A stretch of DNA of 64,000 nucleotides, from contig CASHTG010000012.1 of NCBI GenBank assembly GCA_949357655.1, positions 1,054,001 through 1,118,000 of the forward strand, given 5' to 3'. Below the pieces are notes generated by a model that saw only the letters and a program-made list of their open reading frames with translations, ran no database searches and was not told the DNA's origin. Of this stretch, positions 1-12,093 are shown piece after piece. The position numbers and the translations under genes are program-made. This DNA is from Parascedosporium putredinis. Taxonomy: Eukaryota; Ascomycota; Sordariomycetes; Microascales; Microascaceae. The stretch's first letter is position 1; each line of letters starts with the position of its first letter.

Positions 1-150
1 AATTTTCATGCTCTCCGCACCTTTCCGGCATTGACCCTAGGCAAGATTGAGGACTTAGAACCACTTTGGGTCTTCACCAACATCAACCACTCTCTCTTCC
101 TCCCCCTCCCCCACCATGGAAGCCCCCATACCGAATCGCCCGTTCCGGGT

Positions 151-2669
151 ATGAAGCGTAAGGCCGAAGACCCTCCCCAGGGCCAACCGCCTCCACGTCG
201 AATCAAGGTGCGTGCAACCAGATCTTTCACAACCTCGTTTTTCTGTTCCTTGCGACTTTCGCGCCTCGCGTCTTACATAGTCTCCCCCTTTTCCCCCACC
301 CTTTTCGCCTTGCTACAGTAACCCTCCCTCATCGCCTCCCTTTCCTGCAGTCACCCTCCCCCACCTACAGAGGCAATATATATAATAAAACGAGGGTGAA
401 CGTGGGGTTTACTTGCAGACGCATGCTAATCCGGGTGGTAAAAAGGCTCTCGCCGAGTCGGTCGTGAATAAAATCGCAGCCGGAGAGATCATCATTGCCC
501 TGTCAATGCCTTGAAAGAGTTGATGGAAAACTCTGTTGATGCGGGCGCCACGAGTCTCGAGATCCTTGTCAAAGATGGGGGTCTCAAGCTCCTTCAGATC
601 ACAGACAATGGATGCGGCATCGAGGTGCGTTTGGTCCACCCCTCTCGACGTGTATTTGCTGCCAGCGTTGCCGATACCTAGCCTAACCACACTGATCTTG
701 CGGGTGTGTACCGCATCTAACCGTTTTCATCTTTTTAGAAAGATGACCTAGCAATCCTGTGCGAAAGGCACACCACGAGTAAGCTCTCGGCTTTCGAGGA
801 CCTGAGGGAGATCACTACATATGGATTTCGAGGCGAGGCGTTGGCCAGTATCAGCCAGATTGCTCACTTGTCGGTAACGACCAAGACAAAAGATTCCCCA
901 GTCGCCTGGCAGGCCAAGTATCTGGAGGGCGCCATGGTGCCTCAGAAACCCGGGATGCCAGCTGAGCCGAAGTCAACCGCGGGCCGACAGGGCACCCAGA
1001 TCAAAGTGGAAGACTTGTTCTTCAACATTCCCATTCGTCGAAAGGCGTTTCGCTCTCCCGGTGAGGAGTTTACCAAGATTATGGACATGACGGGTCGGTA
1101 CGCCGTCCACTGCCAACACGTTGCCTTCTCCTGCAAAAAGGCTGGAGATGCATCGATCGGTTTGTCGGTCTCGGCCAACGCCAGCACGGTCGATCGCATC
1201 CGGCAGATTTATGGATCTGATGCAGCCAACGAGCTCATTGAATTCACGTGCGCGGATAAGCGCTGGGGTTCAAGGCGACGGGGTACGCTACAAATGCCAA
1301 TTACAGTCACAAAAGGACAACATTGCTCCTCTTCATAAACCACCGCTGTGTCGAGTCTGGGGATATAAAGAAATCGTTGGAAGAGATGTATAGAAACTTT
1401 CTCCCAAAGAATGGCCACCCCTTTGTTTATCTCAGCCTTGAAATCAACCCCCAGAGCGTCGATGTCAATGTTCACCCGACCAAGCGGCACGTCAAGTTTG
1501 AGCACGAAGAGGAGATTGTCCAGGCCATCTGTGAAACAATTAGCTCCAAGCTCGCCGTCGTGGACAAGAGTCGAACCTTTATGACGCAGACTTTGCTCCC
1601 CGGAATCAAAGTGACGACTATATCCCCCAGCCCGACGGCGCGACACCTGGTCCGTCGCGTCAAACGCCAGGGCCAAGTGGGGGCAAACGGCGTAGAAATT
1701 CGAACGAGCTGGTAAGGACGGATACGAGCCTGAGAAAAATTACAACCATGTTCACGGCGGCCTCTGGCTCGCCCGCGGAGGGCGAGGGAGGCGGTCAGCA
1801 CGGGCAAGACGCTAAGGACGGTCTTGTAACGTCGCTCCCGGAGAACGTGAACTACGAGATTGTCGAAGGGAGCCGGCGCCGTGCCGGCTCACGAGTGTCA
1901 AGGAACTCAAGGCAGAGGTGAGAGAGGAGATGCATAACGAGCTGACAGATATCTTTTCGGACCACAGCTTCGTTGGGATTGTAGACGAGCAACGAAGACT
2001 AGCGGCCATGCAAGGTGGCATCAAACTTTATCTCGTCGACTACGGCCACGTTTGCTACGAGTACTTTTACCAAGTCGGACTGACTGATTTTGGTAACTTT
2101 GGAACCATTCGGTTCACGCCTCCACTCGACCTTCGTGAGACACTGCGAATCGCGGCAGAGATGGAGAGCAGGAACTTGGGGGATGGGGAGGATGACTTTG
2201 ATGTGGAGGCGCTGGTTGAAAAAGTGGCTGAGCAGCTTCTTGAGAGGCGAGAGATGCTCGCCGAGTACTTTGCCCTAGAGATTTCCCCGCAGGGGAGCTC
2301 GTTACGATACCCCTCCTTCTCAAGGGATACACGCCCCCGCTCGTCAAACTGCCAAGGTTCCTCCTTGGGCTCGGTCCCTCGGTGAACTGGATGGACGAGA
2401 AGGCATGCTTCGAGACGTTTTTGCGCGAGCTAGCTACCTTCTACGTCCCTGAACAGCTGCCCCAGCTCCCTGGAGACGAAGAGTCAGCCAGGGAGGAGGA
2501 TATCGACGAGGAGGTAAAGGAGAGGAGAAGAAACGTTCGATGGGCAGTGGAGCATGTCCTGTTCCCGGCCTTCAAGGCTCGACTGGTGGCTACAAAGTCT
2601 TTGATGGCGTCAGGGATGATGGAGGTAGCGGACCTCAAGGGGCTATATCGTGTGTTTGAGCGATGCTAA
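151..2669 (+). CDS. MLH1: DNA mismatch repair protein Mlh1 (MutL homologue), frame interrupted by indels
   Basis: Mlh1 pairs with Pms1 (MutL-alpha) and acts after MutS in nuclear mismatch repair; it also works in meiotic crossover. The N-terminal GHKL ATPase shows ELMENSVDAGA, the DNGCGI loop and TYGFRGEALASIS. The transducer domain follows (LLFINHRCVES, VDVNVHPTKRHVKF). The C-terminal dimerisation domain ends in FERC, the invariant Mlh1 C terminus. Introns lie at 208-418 and 625-738 (both GT-AG), so exon 1 encodes only the basic leader MKRKAEDPP. An upstream ATG at 116 reaches a stop after 12 codons unless an indel joins it to this frame. The frame breaks near 505, 1266, 1610, 1870 and 2290; each break is repaired by one base in or next to a short homopolymer, and conserved sequence continues on both sides. 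The rebuilt length of roughly 730 residues is normal. I treat the gene as intact and the breaks as sequence errors. Confidence 0.93.
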
Positions 2670-3457
2670 AAGACTAAAGGGAGTTTCTCTGAATGAGTGA
2701 ATACGAATTTCTAATCGATTTCGATTTATTTCGTTGGTGTAAAATGGCATTAATACCTTTTAATGGGGATTGCATATGCAGAAAACAGGTGTAGTGCTGT
2801 CAAGAACCAGCCTCGGCCATCGCTCGCTGGGATTGCGTTGAATGGATTGCGCCATCATGCCTTGATATCATCATCACTAGACAGATGGTGGTCGAATTTG
2901 ACGCGAGACGCCAACTAGGGATACTCGCACTGTAAATACCCTTGAACCCCAAGGGTCCTCCCCGCGTCTAAAAATCACCATTGACCCGCGATCGGTTACA
3001 TCAGAGCACTGTTTGCTGCAACGAAATACGCACTATCTTGATCCCGTGCGTGCTGGTGGGCGACAGACCAACACTGCATTCAAATGTTACTAGTGCAAAC
3101 AGGTTTGCCCCACATCAATTGACGGATACATCGACGCAAACAACCTTTTGGAGAACCGCGAAAGGCGAAGAGGGAAAAAAGACTTCACAATTAAGCGAAG
3201 CGAGGGCTCTCCCTTTGTTGCAACGATTTCGAATCTTGGAGATTCCCCTTTCTTCCTCACTCCTCATTACTTACCACTGCCGTACTTCCCTTTCAATTCC
3301 GAGGAGATTCTAGACCCCACCGTATTCTTGTTCCCTTTTCGCTGTGTCTAGCCGCAGCAAACCGTTCCGTGCGTGCTCTGCTATCCGCTTGTTTTCGCTC
3401 CTTCGCAAGCTCCCTCGAAAACCAAACCAACCCAAGGGCTAGAAGACGAGGAACTCG
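2670..3457. other. Intergenic: MLH1 3' side and DUF202-gene promoter
   Basis: I see no coding signal here. It is the 3' flank of MLH1 followed by the leader of the next plus-strand gene. Short open frames near 2981-3351 show no family resemblance and no codon constraint. Confidence 0.5.
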
Positions 3458-4652
3458 ATGGCCTCTACGACGACGTCTTCAACGGCAGTGGAACACATCT
3501 ATGATGCCGAGGATGCGACGGGCTGTATTCCGATCCGCTGGGAAGATGTGCGGAGACCAAACCCGGTCGAAGTGCCCGTCTTGAGGTGAGACCCCCGCCG
3601 CCCGCCGTTTCTTCTCGTCTTCTTCCCCTCCCCTCCCACCCCATCTCCACCTACCACGCCGGACATCTAGTGTGCCACTTTTTCCTACCAACTCTCGTTC
3701 TCCCTTGCCTGAGCGAGGGAAAGGAGGAGGGGGTTTCAAAATTATGGCACCTGTCTTTTTCCTGCTCATCCCGACTATCACAATGGACTGCAAAGGTGGC
3801 GAATCGTGATGAAGCGGTTAACTCATGTGCGTGTGTGGATAGGCAACGTGGGTATGCTGGAACGGCAACGTTCTGGGCGTCACCATTCCTCGGCCCTCTT
3901 CTCTTCCACAATGAAAGCAGCGATGCACGGGATCATTGCGCCAACGAGCGAAGTGAGTTTCTGTTTTTTTTTTTTTTTTTTTTTTTGAGATATCTCAATC
4001 CTTGAAGGGGGTGGTTGTGACTGGGAGGAGCCACGACCCATTTGCACACCTCCTCCGGGAAGCGTTGTGGAAGAAAATGTATCGGTCGTATGAGTAGCAT
4101 GGGGTCTAACCGGGCGCAGCTTTCTTATCATACCTACGTCTCTCCGTATACATGGCCATCGTATCGAACGCTATCGTGCTCTCCTTCCACCTCAAGAGCC
4201 AACCGAGTAATATTGAGCTTCGCATGGCAAAGCCTCTAGGCATCATCTTCTGGATTCTCTCGCTCTGCTGTCTGAGTCTCGGCTTGGGCAACTATATAAG
4301 TAAGTCTGGTGACTTCTTGTCTTTCGTGCCACCTTCGAAGGAAGCTAATAGATGTAGCCACCGTGAACAAGTATAGTCGGAGGGCTGCTATCGTCCAAAC
4401 AGGCTGGAAAACGCAAATCGTAAGCCACTCTCTCCCGTTTCATTTCTTCTTATATCTCTGGGACGCAGTCAATGTCCTCCCCAGCCAATATCAACGCGCT
4501 AATGCGTGTAATGCTTGTTTTAGGTCCTCGGCTTCGTATCCGTCTCCATCGTTGGGACTTGCGTGATCTTGCTTGTCATTACCAAGGTTTCAGGAGGCCA
4601 TTCCTCCTCGGTCCTATCGAGCTTCCCCTACTGGCCCGGGGCCAATCCTTAG
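3458..4652 (+). CDS. DUF202-domain integral membrane protein
   Basis: This is a small membrane protein with a DUF202 domain (the fold shared with bacterial YidH and the membrane part of Vtc1-type proteins); its molecular function is unknown. Five exons join with consistent phase: 3458-3585, 3843-3952, 4120-4299, 4358-4419 and 4524-4652. They sum to 609 nt, or 202 residues, with no frameshift. The family signature lies across intron 2: SSDARDHCANER joins to TFLSYLRLSVYMAIV, the first membrane segment. AKPLGIIFWILSLCCLSLG is the second segment and VLGFVSVSIVGTCVILLVI the third, at the C terminus. The N-terminal 60 residues are soluble. The start ATG at 3458 gives MASTTTSSTAVEHIYDAED. Intron 2 carries a 23-nt T run at 3964-3986. 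It converges on the glycosyltransferase gene downstream. Confidence 0.85.
3964..3986 (+). repeat. Poly(T) tract in intron 2 of the DUF202 gene
   Basis: A run of about 23 T lies just downstream of the GTGAGT donor at 3953. It may vary in length and is likely to be miscounted by the sequencer. Confidence 0.8.
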
Positions 4653-5154
4653 TGACCTCTAAAATATGTTCCGTCGTGCGTACGACTGATTGCGCAGGGC
4701 TCTCATCTCGATCTAATCATTCCTTGGTGTTGGAATAAGCCCCAATTTCACGTTGACCCGGTTTTTATTTTTATTCTTCTTTTTATCTTCCCTTTATCTT
4801 ATTTCCCTGGTAATGGAAGTTATATGAGCATGTTACGGGGATCTTTAGGGGCCTATAGCCTCCATCAGAGTTGTTGTATGTGTGAGAGGAAACATATGGC
4901 CTGGGACCCACGGAGTCACGCGACAACGAATGATTTTGACAGCAGTTACATGGCAATGCAATGTATTTGTAGTATTCTTGTATTTTCTAGCCGGCGAAGA
5001 GCAGAAAGAACGGCGAGGGGGTTGACTACGCTATCGTGCAACTCGGAAATCGTACAGATCAGGGTTAGGTCTTCGAACCAAAACTTATTACATGTTCAAA
5101 AATGCCTATGAGAATGGGATGGGGGCAAGGTAAACTATAGCTTTTGGCATGGAA
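4653..5154. other. Convergent 3' flanks
   Basis: This is the tail-to-tail intergenic region between the DUF202 gene (+) and the glycosyltransferase gene (-). Short T-rich stretches at 4760-4800 suit a 3' end. I see no gene in it. Confidence 0.5.
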
Positions 5155-7581
5155 CTACTTCGTCCAGCAAAATAGGTCCTTTGTCGAACTATCCGGCTTA
5201 CCATTTGCAAGGTCCGTGCCTGAACACTTGCCCGCCGTTCGCTTGAACTCGTACGCGTACTCGCTCGCGTCCTCGTCCAATTCGGCGAGGGGCCTCGCGT
5301 TGCCCTCCCAGTCTAAGAAGGGCAGGGAGCGGAATGGGAGGAGAAGGCTACCCTGGGGCAGCGTGTGCATGGCATTTAGTGAGGAATGGGAGATGAGGGG
5401 GTCCTCTTTGCGCCGCGACGACCCATTCTTTAATCTTGCGCGCAGGGCCTCGGAATCCTTGTCCGCCGAGTATTCCTCCGGGAGATGGAAAAGATCTTCG
5501 TGGACCACGGCGAGGGTAGATGCCGTCTCGGCGCTTGGGTACAGAGTGAAGTAGCCCCTCAGGCGCGAGAGCTGCAGCAAGGCCTCCAGCCAGGCGGGGA
5601 AGGCTTTGCTCACGCTCTTTTCCGTCAAGAGCAGCGGCGGATTCTGCGCGGCGTCCCGCGTCTCGTGGCCGAGAGACACGAAATTGTGGAGTTCTCTCCA
5701 CTTGTCTCCCAGGATGAGCATGGCGCCGCTGCTGGGCGCCTGCCAGAGGAATGGGGTTCCGTCGCTTGATGAGAGTTCGGACTCGGTCAGGGGCTTAGGG
5801 GCTCGAAAGGGTCTGAGACGTTTAGGTAAGTTGAGGGGAAGTCTAGGCTGAGACCGACGAGTCTTTGGCCCCAGTGCTGCCGAATGGCCGCCGCTGAGTA
5901 GCGGTACTCGAGGAGGGCGTATTTGAGATCTACACGATCAAGGTCAGAATGAGGGTCCGCGGACGTTTGCGAAAGATCCAGATGCAGGAGAAACAGGCGG
6001 GGAGGAGTAAGATGAAGATCATACAGTGAACAAAGCTAGAAGATAGCTGGACTTGCGGTGAGAGAATGAGGACATGGGAGTACTCTGGTGAACGGGGCCA
6101 CGCTGATTCTAGAAAGCGCTCGACGCTCTGGCGTTCGTCAATCGGCTGGCGGGACACCCTCCGCCGCAGTGAGAGCATTTGAGCATCTGGGCGGGCCTCT
6201 CCTCGTTTCGGAGGCCACGAGAACCCGCCGAGGAATTCCAAGGTTGGTTTCTCAATATCGTGGGGTAACTCTATAGTTAGATGGGAGGTCGGAAAGGGGC
6301 TGAAATCGGCATCGGAGAGTGATCGAAGGAGTCGGATCAAGCTTCCAGAACCCTTCCTCGGAGCTGTGATGACTATTTCCAAGTCTACTTTGCTCCACGC
6401 TGTGAGGTAGCTGTTGTTAGTCATAGATGCGCAAGTCGATGATGTTCACTTTGATTTCCCCTTCATCTTTCCGCCCCTTTCCAACTCAGTGGGTCCCTTA
6501 CCGGAGAGAGATGAGCCGTCCAGCTTCGCCAGCCAGGGAATCGCTGGGCGCCGTTGCGTGGGAGCTCGGCGATCGAGAGCTGACTGCCTTTCCGATAATG
6601 CCGCAAAGCCTCTGTGAACGTAGGCTCCTCGTCATCGGCAGTATCGATTATGACCGCCTGGGGATGTAGGTATGATTCGAGATAATCTAGAGTCATGTAG
6701 TGTGAGTGAGCCTGGCGCGGGCAAGCTGAATAGACACTGGGGTCTTGCTTACAGAATGCACGTTCCGCAGAGGTTTCGGCGCGCATGTCGGCCGACTCGG
6801 CGGCGCGGTCAGGTCGGGCATCTGGTCATGGGTAGAGAGAAGCAGTGTATTAGAGCCCAGAATAGTCACCTGGAGATTTTCCATCTCAACCTTGGAAACA
6901 AGAACACGAGAAGACGCGGGCGGCAAAGCTAGTTGGGGCTTACCATGGAAAATGATTCCGCACGAGTCATCTACACCGTTGAGGCGCATCATCGCTTTGA
7001 TCGGCTGCTCATTTCTGCTCAAAATAGCATAATGCACGTAGTTGCGCCTCTCTTTGGCCATCTCGCACGCCAGCGGGAGCAGGGCGGCGGCGCTCTTGGC
7101 ACTGGAAGAAGCGAAAAGGACGTTTCTGCTCGCCTCACCATGCCCGGTGGAGCTGGATACCCGGCGCAGTGTCCTCGCGAGGAGGAGGAAGCTGAAGTCA
7201 CCATTGAATGTACGTGCGGGGACCCCAGTCTTTTTCGAAGAGCCCTTCTCCTGCTTTTGCGGGCGGCTCGGCGTTCGAGGGGAGGATATACGTTGGAGAG
7301 AGGGCGCTTAGATGGGGGTCTCGGGCGCCGTAGCTGGGGAATATGGGGTTGTACTCTCCGGGGATTGAGAGATTGTCAGAGCGAAGCCAGCTGAAGCACA
7401 GGTAGAGCAGACCAATGGCGAACACGATGGGAAGGAATCGGCGGGCAGCTGTAGGTCGAGGTGTGATTCTGGAAGGCGCCCACGTAGCTCGTGATCCCGG
7501 TTTGCGGTCGTCATCCTTCTTCCCCATCTCCTCGTCTGCGGAGGAGGAGAGAAACGGGACTCGGCCCCATTTGCGCGACAT
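5155..7581 (-). CDS. Putative GT2-type glycosyltransferase, type II membrane protein
   Basis: It matches in pattern a fungus-specific protein usually labelled glycosyltransferase family 2; donor and acceptor are unknown. The start ATG at 7581 opens a short basic cytosolic tail and one membrane anchor (RRFLPIVFAIGLLYLCFSW, near residue 50), a Golgi/ER type II layout. A central segment begins LEIVITAPRKGSGSLIRLL, as GT2 catalytic domains do, and continues with HLTIELPHDIEKP and SHVLILSPQVQLS. The long C-terminal part contains QHWGQRLVGLSLDFPSTYLN. Introns on the minus strand are 6822-6943, 6687-6752, 6400-6501 and 5930-6024. Exon phases agree only if single-base indels near 7213, 6536 and 5790 are corrected; the 6536 correction restores FPWLAKLDGSSLS. 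The predicted length is about 680 residues. A DxD motif could not be placed with certainty, so the enzymatic assignment is moderate. Confidence 0.65.
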
Positions 7582-8590
7582 CGCTGCGATGCGGCGGTTC
7601 TTAGTACGGGTCCTACGGGGGACTGGTCGGCGGGAAGCGGGAAGCGGGAAGCGGGACACGGGACAGGAGCTTAGTCGTCAAAAGCGCAACATGACATAGC
7701 TTGGGGCATCCTACTCGGCAGAGTGGCGCGCACGGATTACTTAATCAGCGGTGGAAAAGGAAGAAAGGCCATTTCATTCAAGACCCAATTCGAGAAGAAC
7801 CCGAAGCACAGATCCAGTGACCGCTGATGGACAATGGCAGAAAATAAGGCAGAGCCATGGGTTATTGGTCGCATCGCCCTTGATATGTGATGAGGTGTAC
7901 CTAGCGGGAGGCATGCAGGGACCATGAATGAATTGGAGTGTCGAAAGCTTGGGCTAGGGAACGCCTCACCTTGTATCGAAGAGACGGTGCTTCATCCCTA
8001 GCGCACGGCTGAATGGGCAATGCAAAGGGTATCTGAATTTAAGCCTATGGAATGTGCCCAACGCCAAACTTTCAAAATGATGGGCCTTTAAAAGCCCAAA
8101 GCGATTCTTCGAGAGCATTGAAGACAGCCATGCGAGTTTGAGGCCTACACGAGAGGGGGCTAGGTTAGAACGAAACCGGTCCTTTGGTGGGGAAGAATCC
8201 GTTTATAGCTAATGGTCTTCACTACCCTAGTCCCTGACTAGTCTTGACGCAGTTCTGTCCAGCCGTTGCTGGAGCTACTATCAATGGCTATCGGTGCCAC
8301 TTCCCGCGCGGGGCATTTTCAAGGGTAAAAAAAAAAAAAGACCCCGCCATCAAGTCAAAGGGCATTGGCGGGCGGAGCCATATATGGTAGACATTTTCTT
8401 AAGTCGAGGATTTTTGCGTTTCCCTCACCAATGCTTATCCCCTTCTCTCGCAAATCTAAAATTTGGCCCTTTTACTCTCGGACTTAGGTTTGGCCTTCAA
8501 GCCAAAGACTCTCAGTGCCCGTCACCACCTTCTCAAAAGCTTAGGGAACTTGCGCCTATCCCCCACCATCCCACCATCGCCGCCGCCACC
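7582..8590. other. Divergent intergenic region, GT2-like gene / SYO1
   Basis: It holds the leader regions of two divergent genes. A short tandem repeat (GGGAAGC, three copies) lies at 7631-7652 and an A run at 8326-8338. The SYO1 end becomes pyrimidine-rich (8551-8590) just before its start codon. I found no other gene. Confidence 0.5.
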
Positions 8591-10773
8591 ATGGGCAAAG
8601 CGAGGAGGAATAGGGTTCGCGCCCGAGACAATGCCGACCCTCTTTCCGCACCTTCGAAGCCGCCTGCCGACCCCGAGCTCGCTGCCCTCCGAGAGCAGAA
8701 GATCCTCCCCGTGCTCAAGGAACTGCGCAACCCCGACGCCCAAGCTCGCCTCACAGCCGCTAATGCCATTTATGGCCTCCTCGCTGATGATAAATGCAGG
8801 AGGCTTTTGCTGCGCGAGCAGCTCCTGCGCCTTCTCATCAAGGATAGCTTGGCTGACTCGAACCCTGAAGTGAGGGCTACTGCGTGGGATATCATTAAGA
8901 ACGTTGCGGAGAAGGAGGATTCCGGTTTCTGCATTCACCTATACAGGCAAGACATCTTGCCCGCCATTGAGTTTGCGGCTGACACGGTAAGAAAACACCC
9001 ACTGGAGAAGAAAGGGAATGGAGAAAGAGGGGACGGAAGAGGAGAGCGGCAAGAAACACATACAAGAGATCAACATCGTGCCGTGGTGAGCTTATAATGG
9101 TCAACTAACATTTCCGATTTCGTTGGTCTCTAGCTATCCGAAACCCTCCAATCCACACAAATCCCCTTCGAAACCACAACAAAGGCCCAGCAGTCCATAG
9201 TATGGAAGATTGCGACGGCGATCTGCTCCCTGCTGGGAGCTCTTGGTGAAGCGCAAGAAGATATCCTCCAGGCCATCACCAACAGCGACAAAATTTCAAA
9301 GCTCCTCCTAGGTCTTCTGGCGAGAGAAATTATCGACCCCGACACCCTCGATGAGTGCCTTTCTTGCACGATGACCCTAACCGAGGACAATCCGCCTCTC
9401 GCCGAAGCCTTGGCCTCGTCGCCGGCGTTCGATCTGCTTATGAAGCTCAAGAACCTCGACGGCTCTACATCCATACTTGTCTGTGGCGTCCTTCACAATG
9501 TCTTTGCCGCTCTCGAATGGAACGATGCAAGCCCAGGCAAGGATGGTGCGACGGACGAGATACTCGTGCGACGGCTGGCTCGCACAATACAAGATTATAG
9601 GTCTGCAGGACAAACCTCCGAGTGGGTGGCGCCGGATGAGATCGCTACCCTAGCACTCGAGATTCTCGCCTCCATCGCCAGTACCATCCAAGAGACCTTA
9701 GCCGGGGGTAAGAAGGGAGCCAAGGATAAAAGGGACAGGGGAGATCTGGACGCAGGCGAGGCCCGCGGCATGGCCCGGGGGATGAGGAGATGGGCGATGA
9801 CATCATGGAAGAGGATGAGGATGAGGACGAGGGCGACAATGACGATGATGAGTTGCCGTCCGACATGGAGGGCTCGGATGATGACGACATGGATGATGAT
9901 GAAATGATTGAAGACATGGAGCTGGTCACAGGTGCAGATGATGACGACGGTATCAGCAACCTTCCGACGCTCGAGGCCTTTTTGAGCAAGGCCTTGCCCC
10001 AGGTCCTCAAGCTGGCGAGTCCTTCCTTGCAGGGCCAGGCTTCGCCCGAGATCCAGGTGCATGCCGTATCCGTACTCAACAACCTCTCATGGTCTCTCGC
10101 TTGTGTCGAGTTTACGGATGACCAGAGTGAGGGTCTCTTCAAGGCCTGGGTGGCCCCCGGCAGAGACATTTGGACCCTAGTGGTGAATGAGATCCTCGAC
10201 TCAGACACCAACGATCTCGCCCTCGCCACCGAGGTCACAAGCTTGGCTTGGGCGGTCGCCAAGGCTTTGGGCGCCAAGCTGCCTCTAGGAGAGGGTCACC
10301 ACCAAAAGTTTATCGCCCTCTATCAAGCCACCAAGAACATGATGGCGAGCGACGACCAAAACGGCGGGGACGCCCCCGGCGCCGAAGATCCTTTCCAGAG
10401 TCTTGGCGTCAAGTGTATCGGTGCCCTTGCTCAACTTGCTCGTGATCCAGCCCCTCTAGCGTTGAACCGTGATATTGGTGTCTTCCTTGTCACGGTTATC
10501 GGCGCTCTCCCCGAGACAGCCCCCGCCGAAGCTGTGGAGGCGCTCAACCAGCTCTTCGACATCTACAGCGATGAGGATTCCGAGGGCGACAAGGTGTTTT
10601 GGCAGGACAACTTCTTGAAGCACCTTGAGGCAGCCCTACCCAAGACGAGGAAGATGCTCAAGGGTATCCACAAAAACGAGCCTAGGCTCAAAGAACTCAG
10701 GGACCGGACTGAGGAGGTTGTAATGAACCTCGAGCGCTTCATCCAGTACAAGAAGAAGAACGCGCCGTCTTAA
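8591..10773 (+). CDS. SYO1: Symportin Syo1, ARM/HEAT-repeat importer of Rpl5-Rpl11
   Basis: Syo1 binds Rpl5 and Rpl11 together in the cytoplasm and carries them into the nucleus with the transportin Kap104, feeding 5S RNP assembly. The start at 8591 sits in a textbook context (GCCGCCACCATGG). The N terminus MGKARRNRVRARDNADP is the basic import signal typical of the family. ARM repeats follow (LREQKILPVLKELRNPDAQA, DSNPEVRATAWDIIKNVAEK). A long Asp/Glu-rich loop lies near 9790-9950 (EEDEDEDEGDNDDDE). More helical repeats run to the C terminus, which ends LERFIQYKKKNAPS. One intron, 8987-9133. The frame slips once, at 9770-9785 in a CCCGGGGG run just before the acidic loop; adding one base gives about 678 residues. 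It converges on the J-protein gene. Confidence 0.88.
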
Positions 10774-11343
10774 GCCTTGAAAAAGAAGAGAAAATAAGGA
10801 GAGAAAAAAAGGATGTCCCTAACTTTGAACTTTCCATCTTTCCCCTTATGATATTACTTCGATGAACATTGGGTAAGAAGTGGAGTTTAAAGGTTGCAAA
10901 CATGTATGCAGGATGATTGTTCCTTTGAAGAGTCGTAGGATTCGTTAGAGACGAAGTAAAAGGGGTTGGAGGAGGAACACAAGAAGAAAGGAAAAAGGTG
11001 AATCGCACTCGCGCTTATTTCAGTCAATAATGTAGCGGGTGAATCTGGAGACCTTTGAATCTTGTTAGAACATGAAGTCGTATATTCCCATAACCTAGTG
11101 TCAATACATGCTGATACCGTCGTGTCCATGAAGACTCCCCTCCATTTAAACTTACATCAATAACCGCGCCATGAACCTGCCATCCTTGAGCAAGGCCCTG
11201 TCCTGTGCCTTATATTCCCCCTCCATAACTTTCACTTTCTTCCCTTCAATATCATGTTCCACCTCCCTTTTCTTGTCTTTCTTTTTTTTTTTTTTTCTTT
11301 TTTTCCTTTTTAAATAATTTTCTTGATTTCCCTCTCATTTGAT
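10774..11343. other. Convergent 3' flanks, SYO1 / J-protein
   Basis: AT-richer tail-to-tail region. It includes an interrupted T tract at 11282-11304 that may serve 3'-end formation. No gene is seen. Confidence 0.5.
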
Positions 11344-12093
11344 CTAGCCGATTGGCTTCAGCTTCTTCTTCTTCTTTTCGCTACCCTTTCCTTTCTGGAA
11401 TTGCCTCCAGCTATCAATCCTCTGGTCACGGGTAGCCTCCCAGTCCTGTTCGTGCTGCCTCTTCCTCTTCCTCTCCTCCAACTCGTCATCCTGTTTCTTT
11501 TGCTCTCGACCCTCCTCCTGCATCATGGCTTTGGCGAGTTTGCGCCGTCGGTGCTCGTCCTGCACAAGTACTTCGCGGGCCTTGGCGCGCCACATCTTGG
11601 CGAATTCGGGAGTCTTGAGCTCCTCGCTGTCTACGGTCCATTTATTCTCGCGGATCAGGAGCATGCGCGCATCGGCAATGGACTCGTCGAGGCGCTCGCG
11701 GTGCTTCTCGTCCATGAGCTCCGTCTGCGCCTTGCGGAGGCGGTCAAATGCGTCGGGGGCGCGGGGGTTCTTGGTCTTGTCAGGGTGGATGAGGAGGGAC
11801 TTTTGCGATAGCAGACCTTGATGTCGGATTCGGGGACGCCGGGATTGAGATCGAGGACCGCGTACCTGGGTGTGCCACATGTCAGTATGGGCTCGGGTGT
11901 TTGGTGATAAGTGTAGGAGAGCGGGGCAGGATCGACTAATAGGTATCAGGCATAACGCAAGGAGAGAGGGAACATACGCATCTAGTCTGAATGCATTGAG
12001 GATTCTCTCAATTTCAGCATCCTTCTCCCACTCCTTAGCCTCAGACTCGAGCGCATCGAGGGCTTCTTTGGCGTCCTTGTCGGCGTCACCCAT
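11344..12093 (-). CDS. DnaJ-domain protein, DNAJC8/Spf31 type (spliceosome-associated)
   Basis: DNAJC8 and S. pombe Spf31 are J-proteins found with the spliceosome; the J domain stimulates an Hsp70. The start at 12093 gives MGDADKDAKEALDALESEAK. The leader LNAFRLDA joins across intron 11866-11977 to YAVLDLNPGVPESDIKVCYR, then KSLLIHPDKTKNP with the essential HPD motif. After the J domain comes KWTVDSEELKTPEFAKMWRA, the DNAJC8 signature, then a long charged coiled coil and a basic tail ending KKKKKLKPIG. The frame breaks once, in an AAAA run near 11808 just before HPDK; one added A restores it and gives about 212 residues. It shares its upstream region with DBP10. Confidence 0.85.
   Translation of the reverse strand: MGDADKDAKEALDALESEAKEWEKDAEIERILNAFRLDAYVPSLLALCLIPISRSCPALLHLSPNTRAHTDMWHTQVRGPRSQSRRPRIRHQGLLSQKSLLIHPDKTKNPRAPDAFDRLRKAQTELMDEKHRERLDESIADARMLLIRENKWTVDSEELKTPEFAKMWRAKAREVLVQDEHRRRKLAKAMMQEEGREQKKQDDELEERKRKRQHEQDWEATRDQRIDSWRQFQKGKGSEKKKKKLKPIG

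Noticed and set aside
1..2669. MLH1 as a pseudogene or as several small genes
   Set aside because: The pieces are colinear with the whole family from the ATPase to the FERC end, and each break needs only one base.
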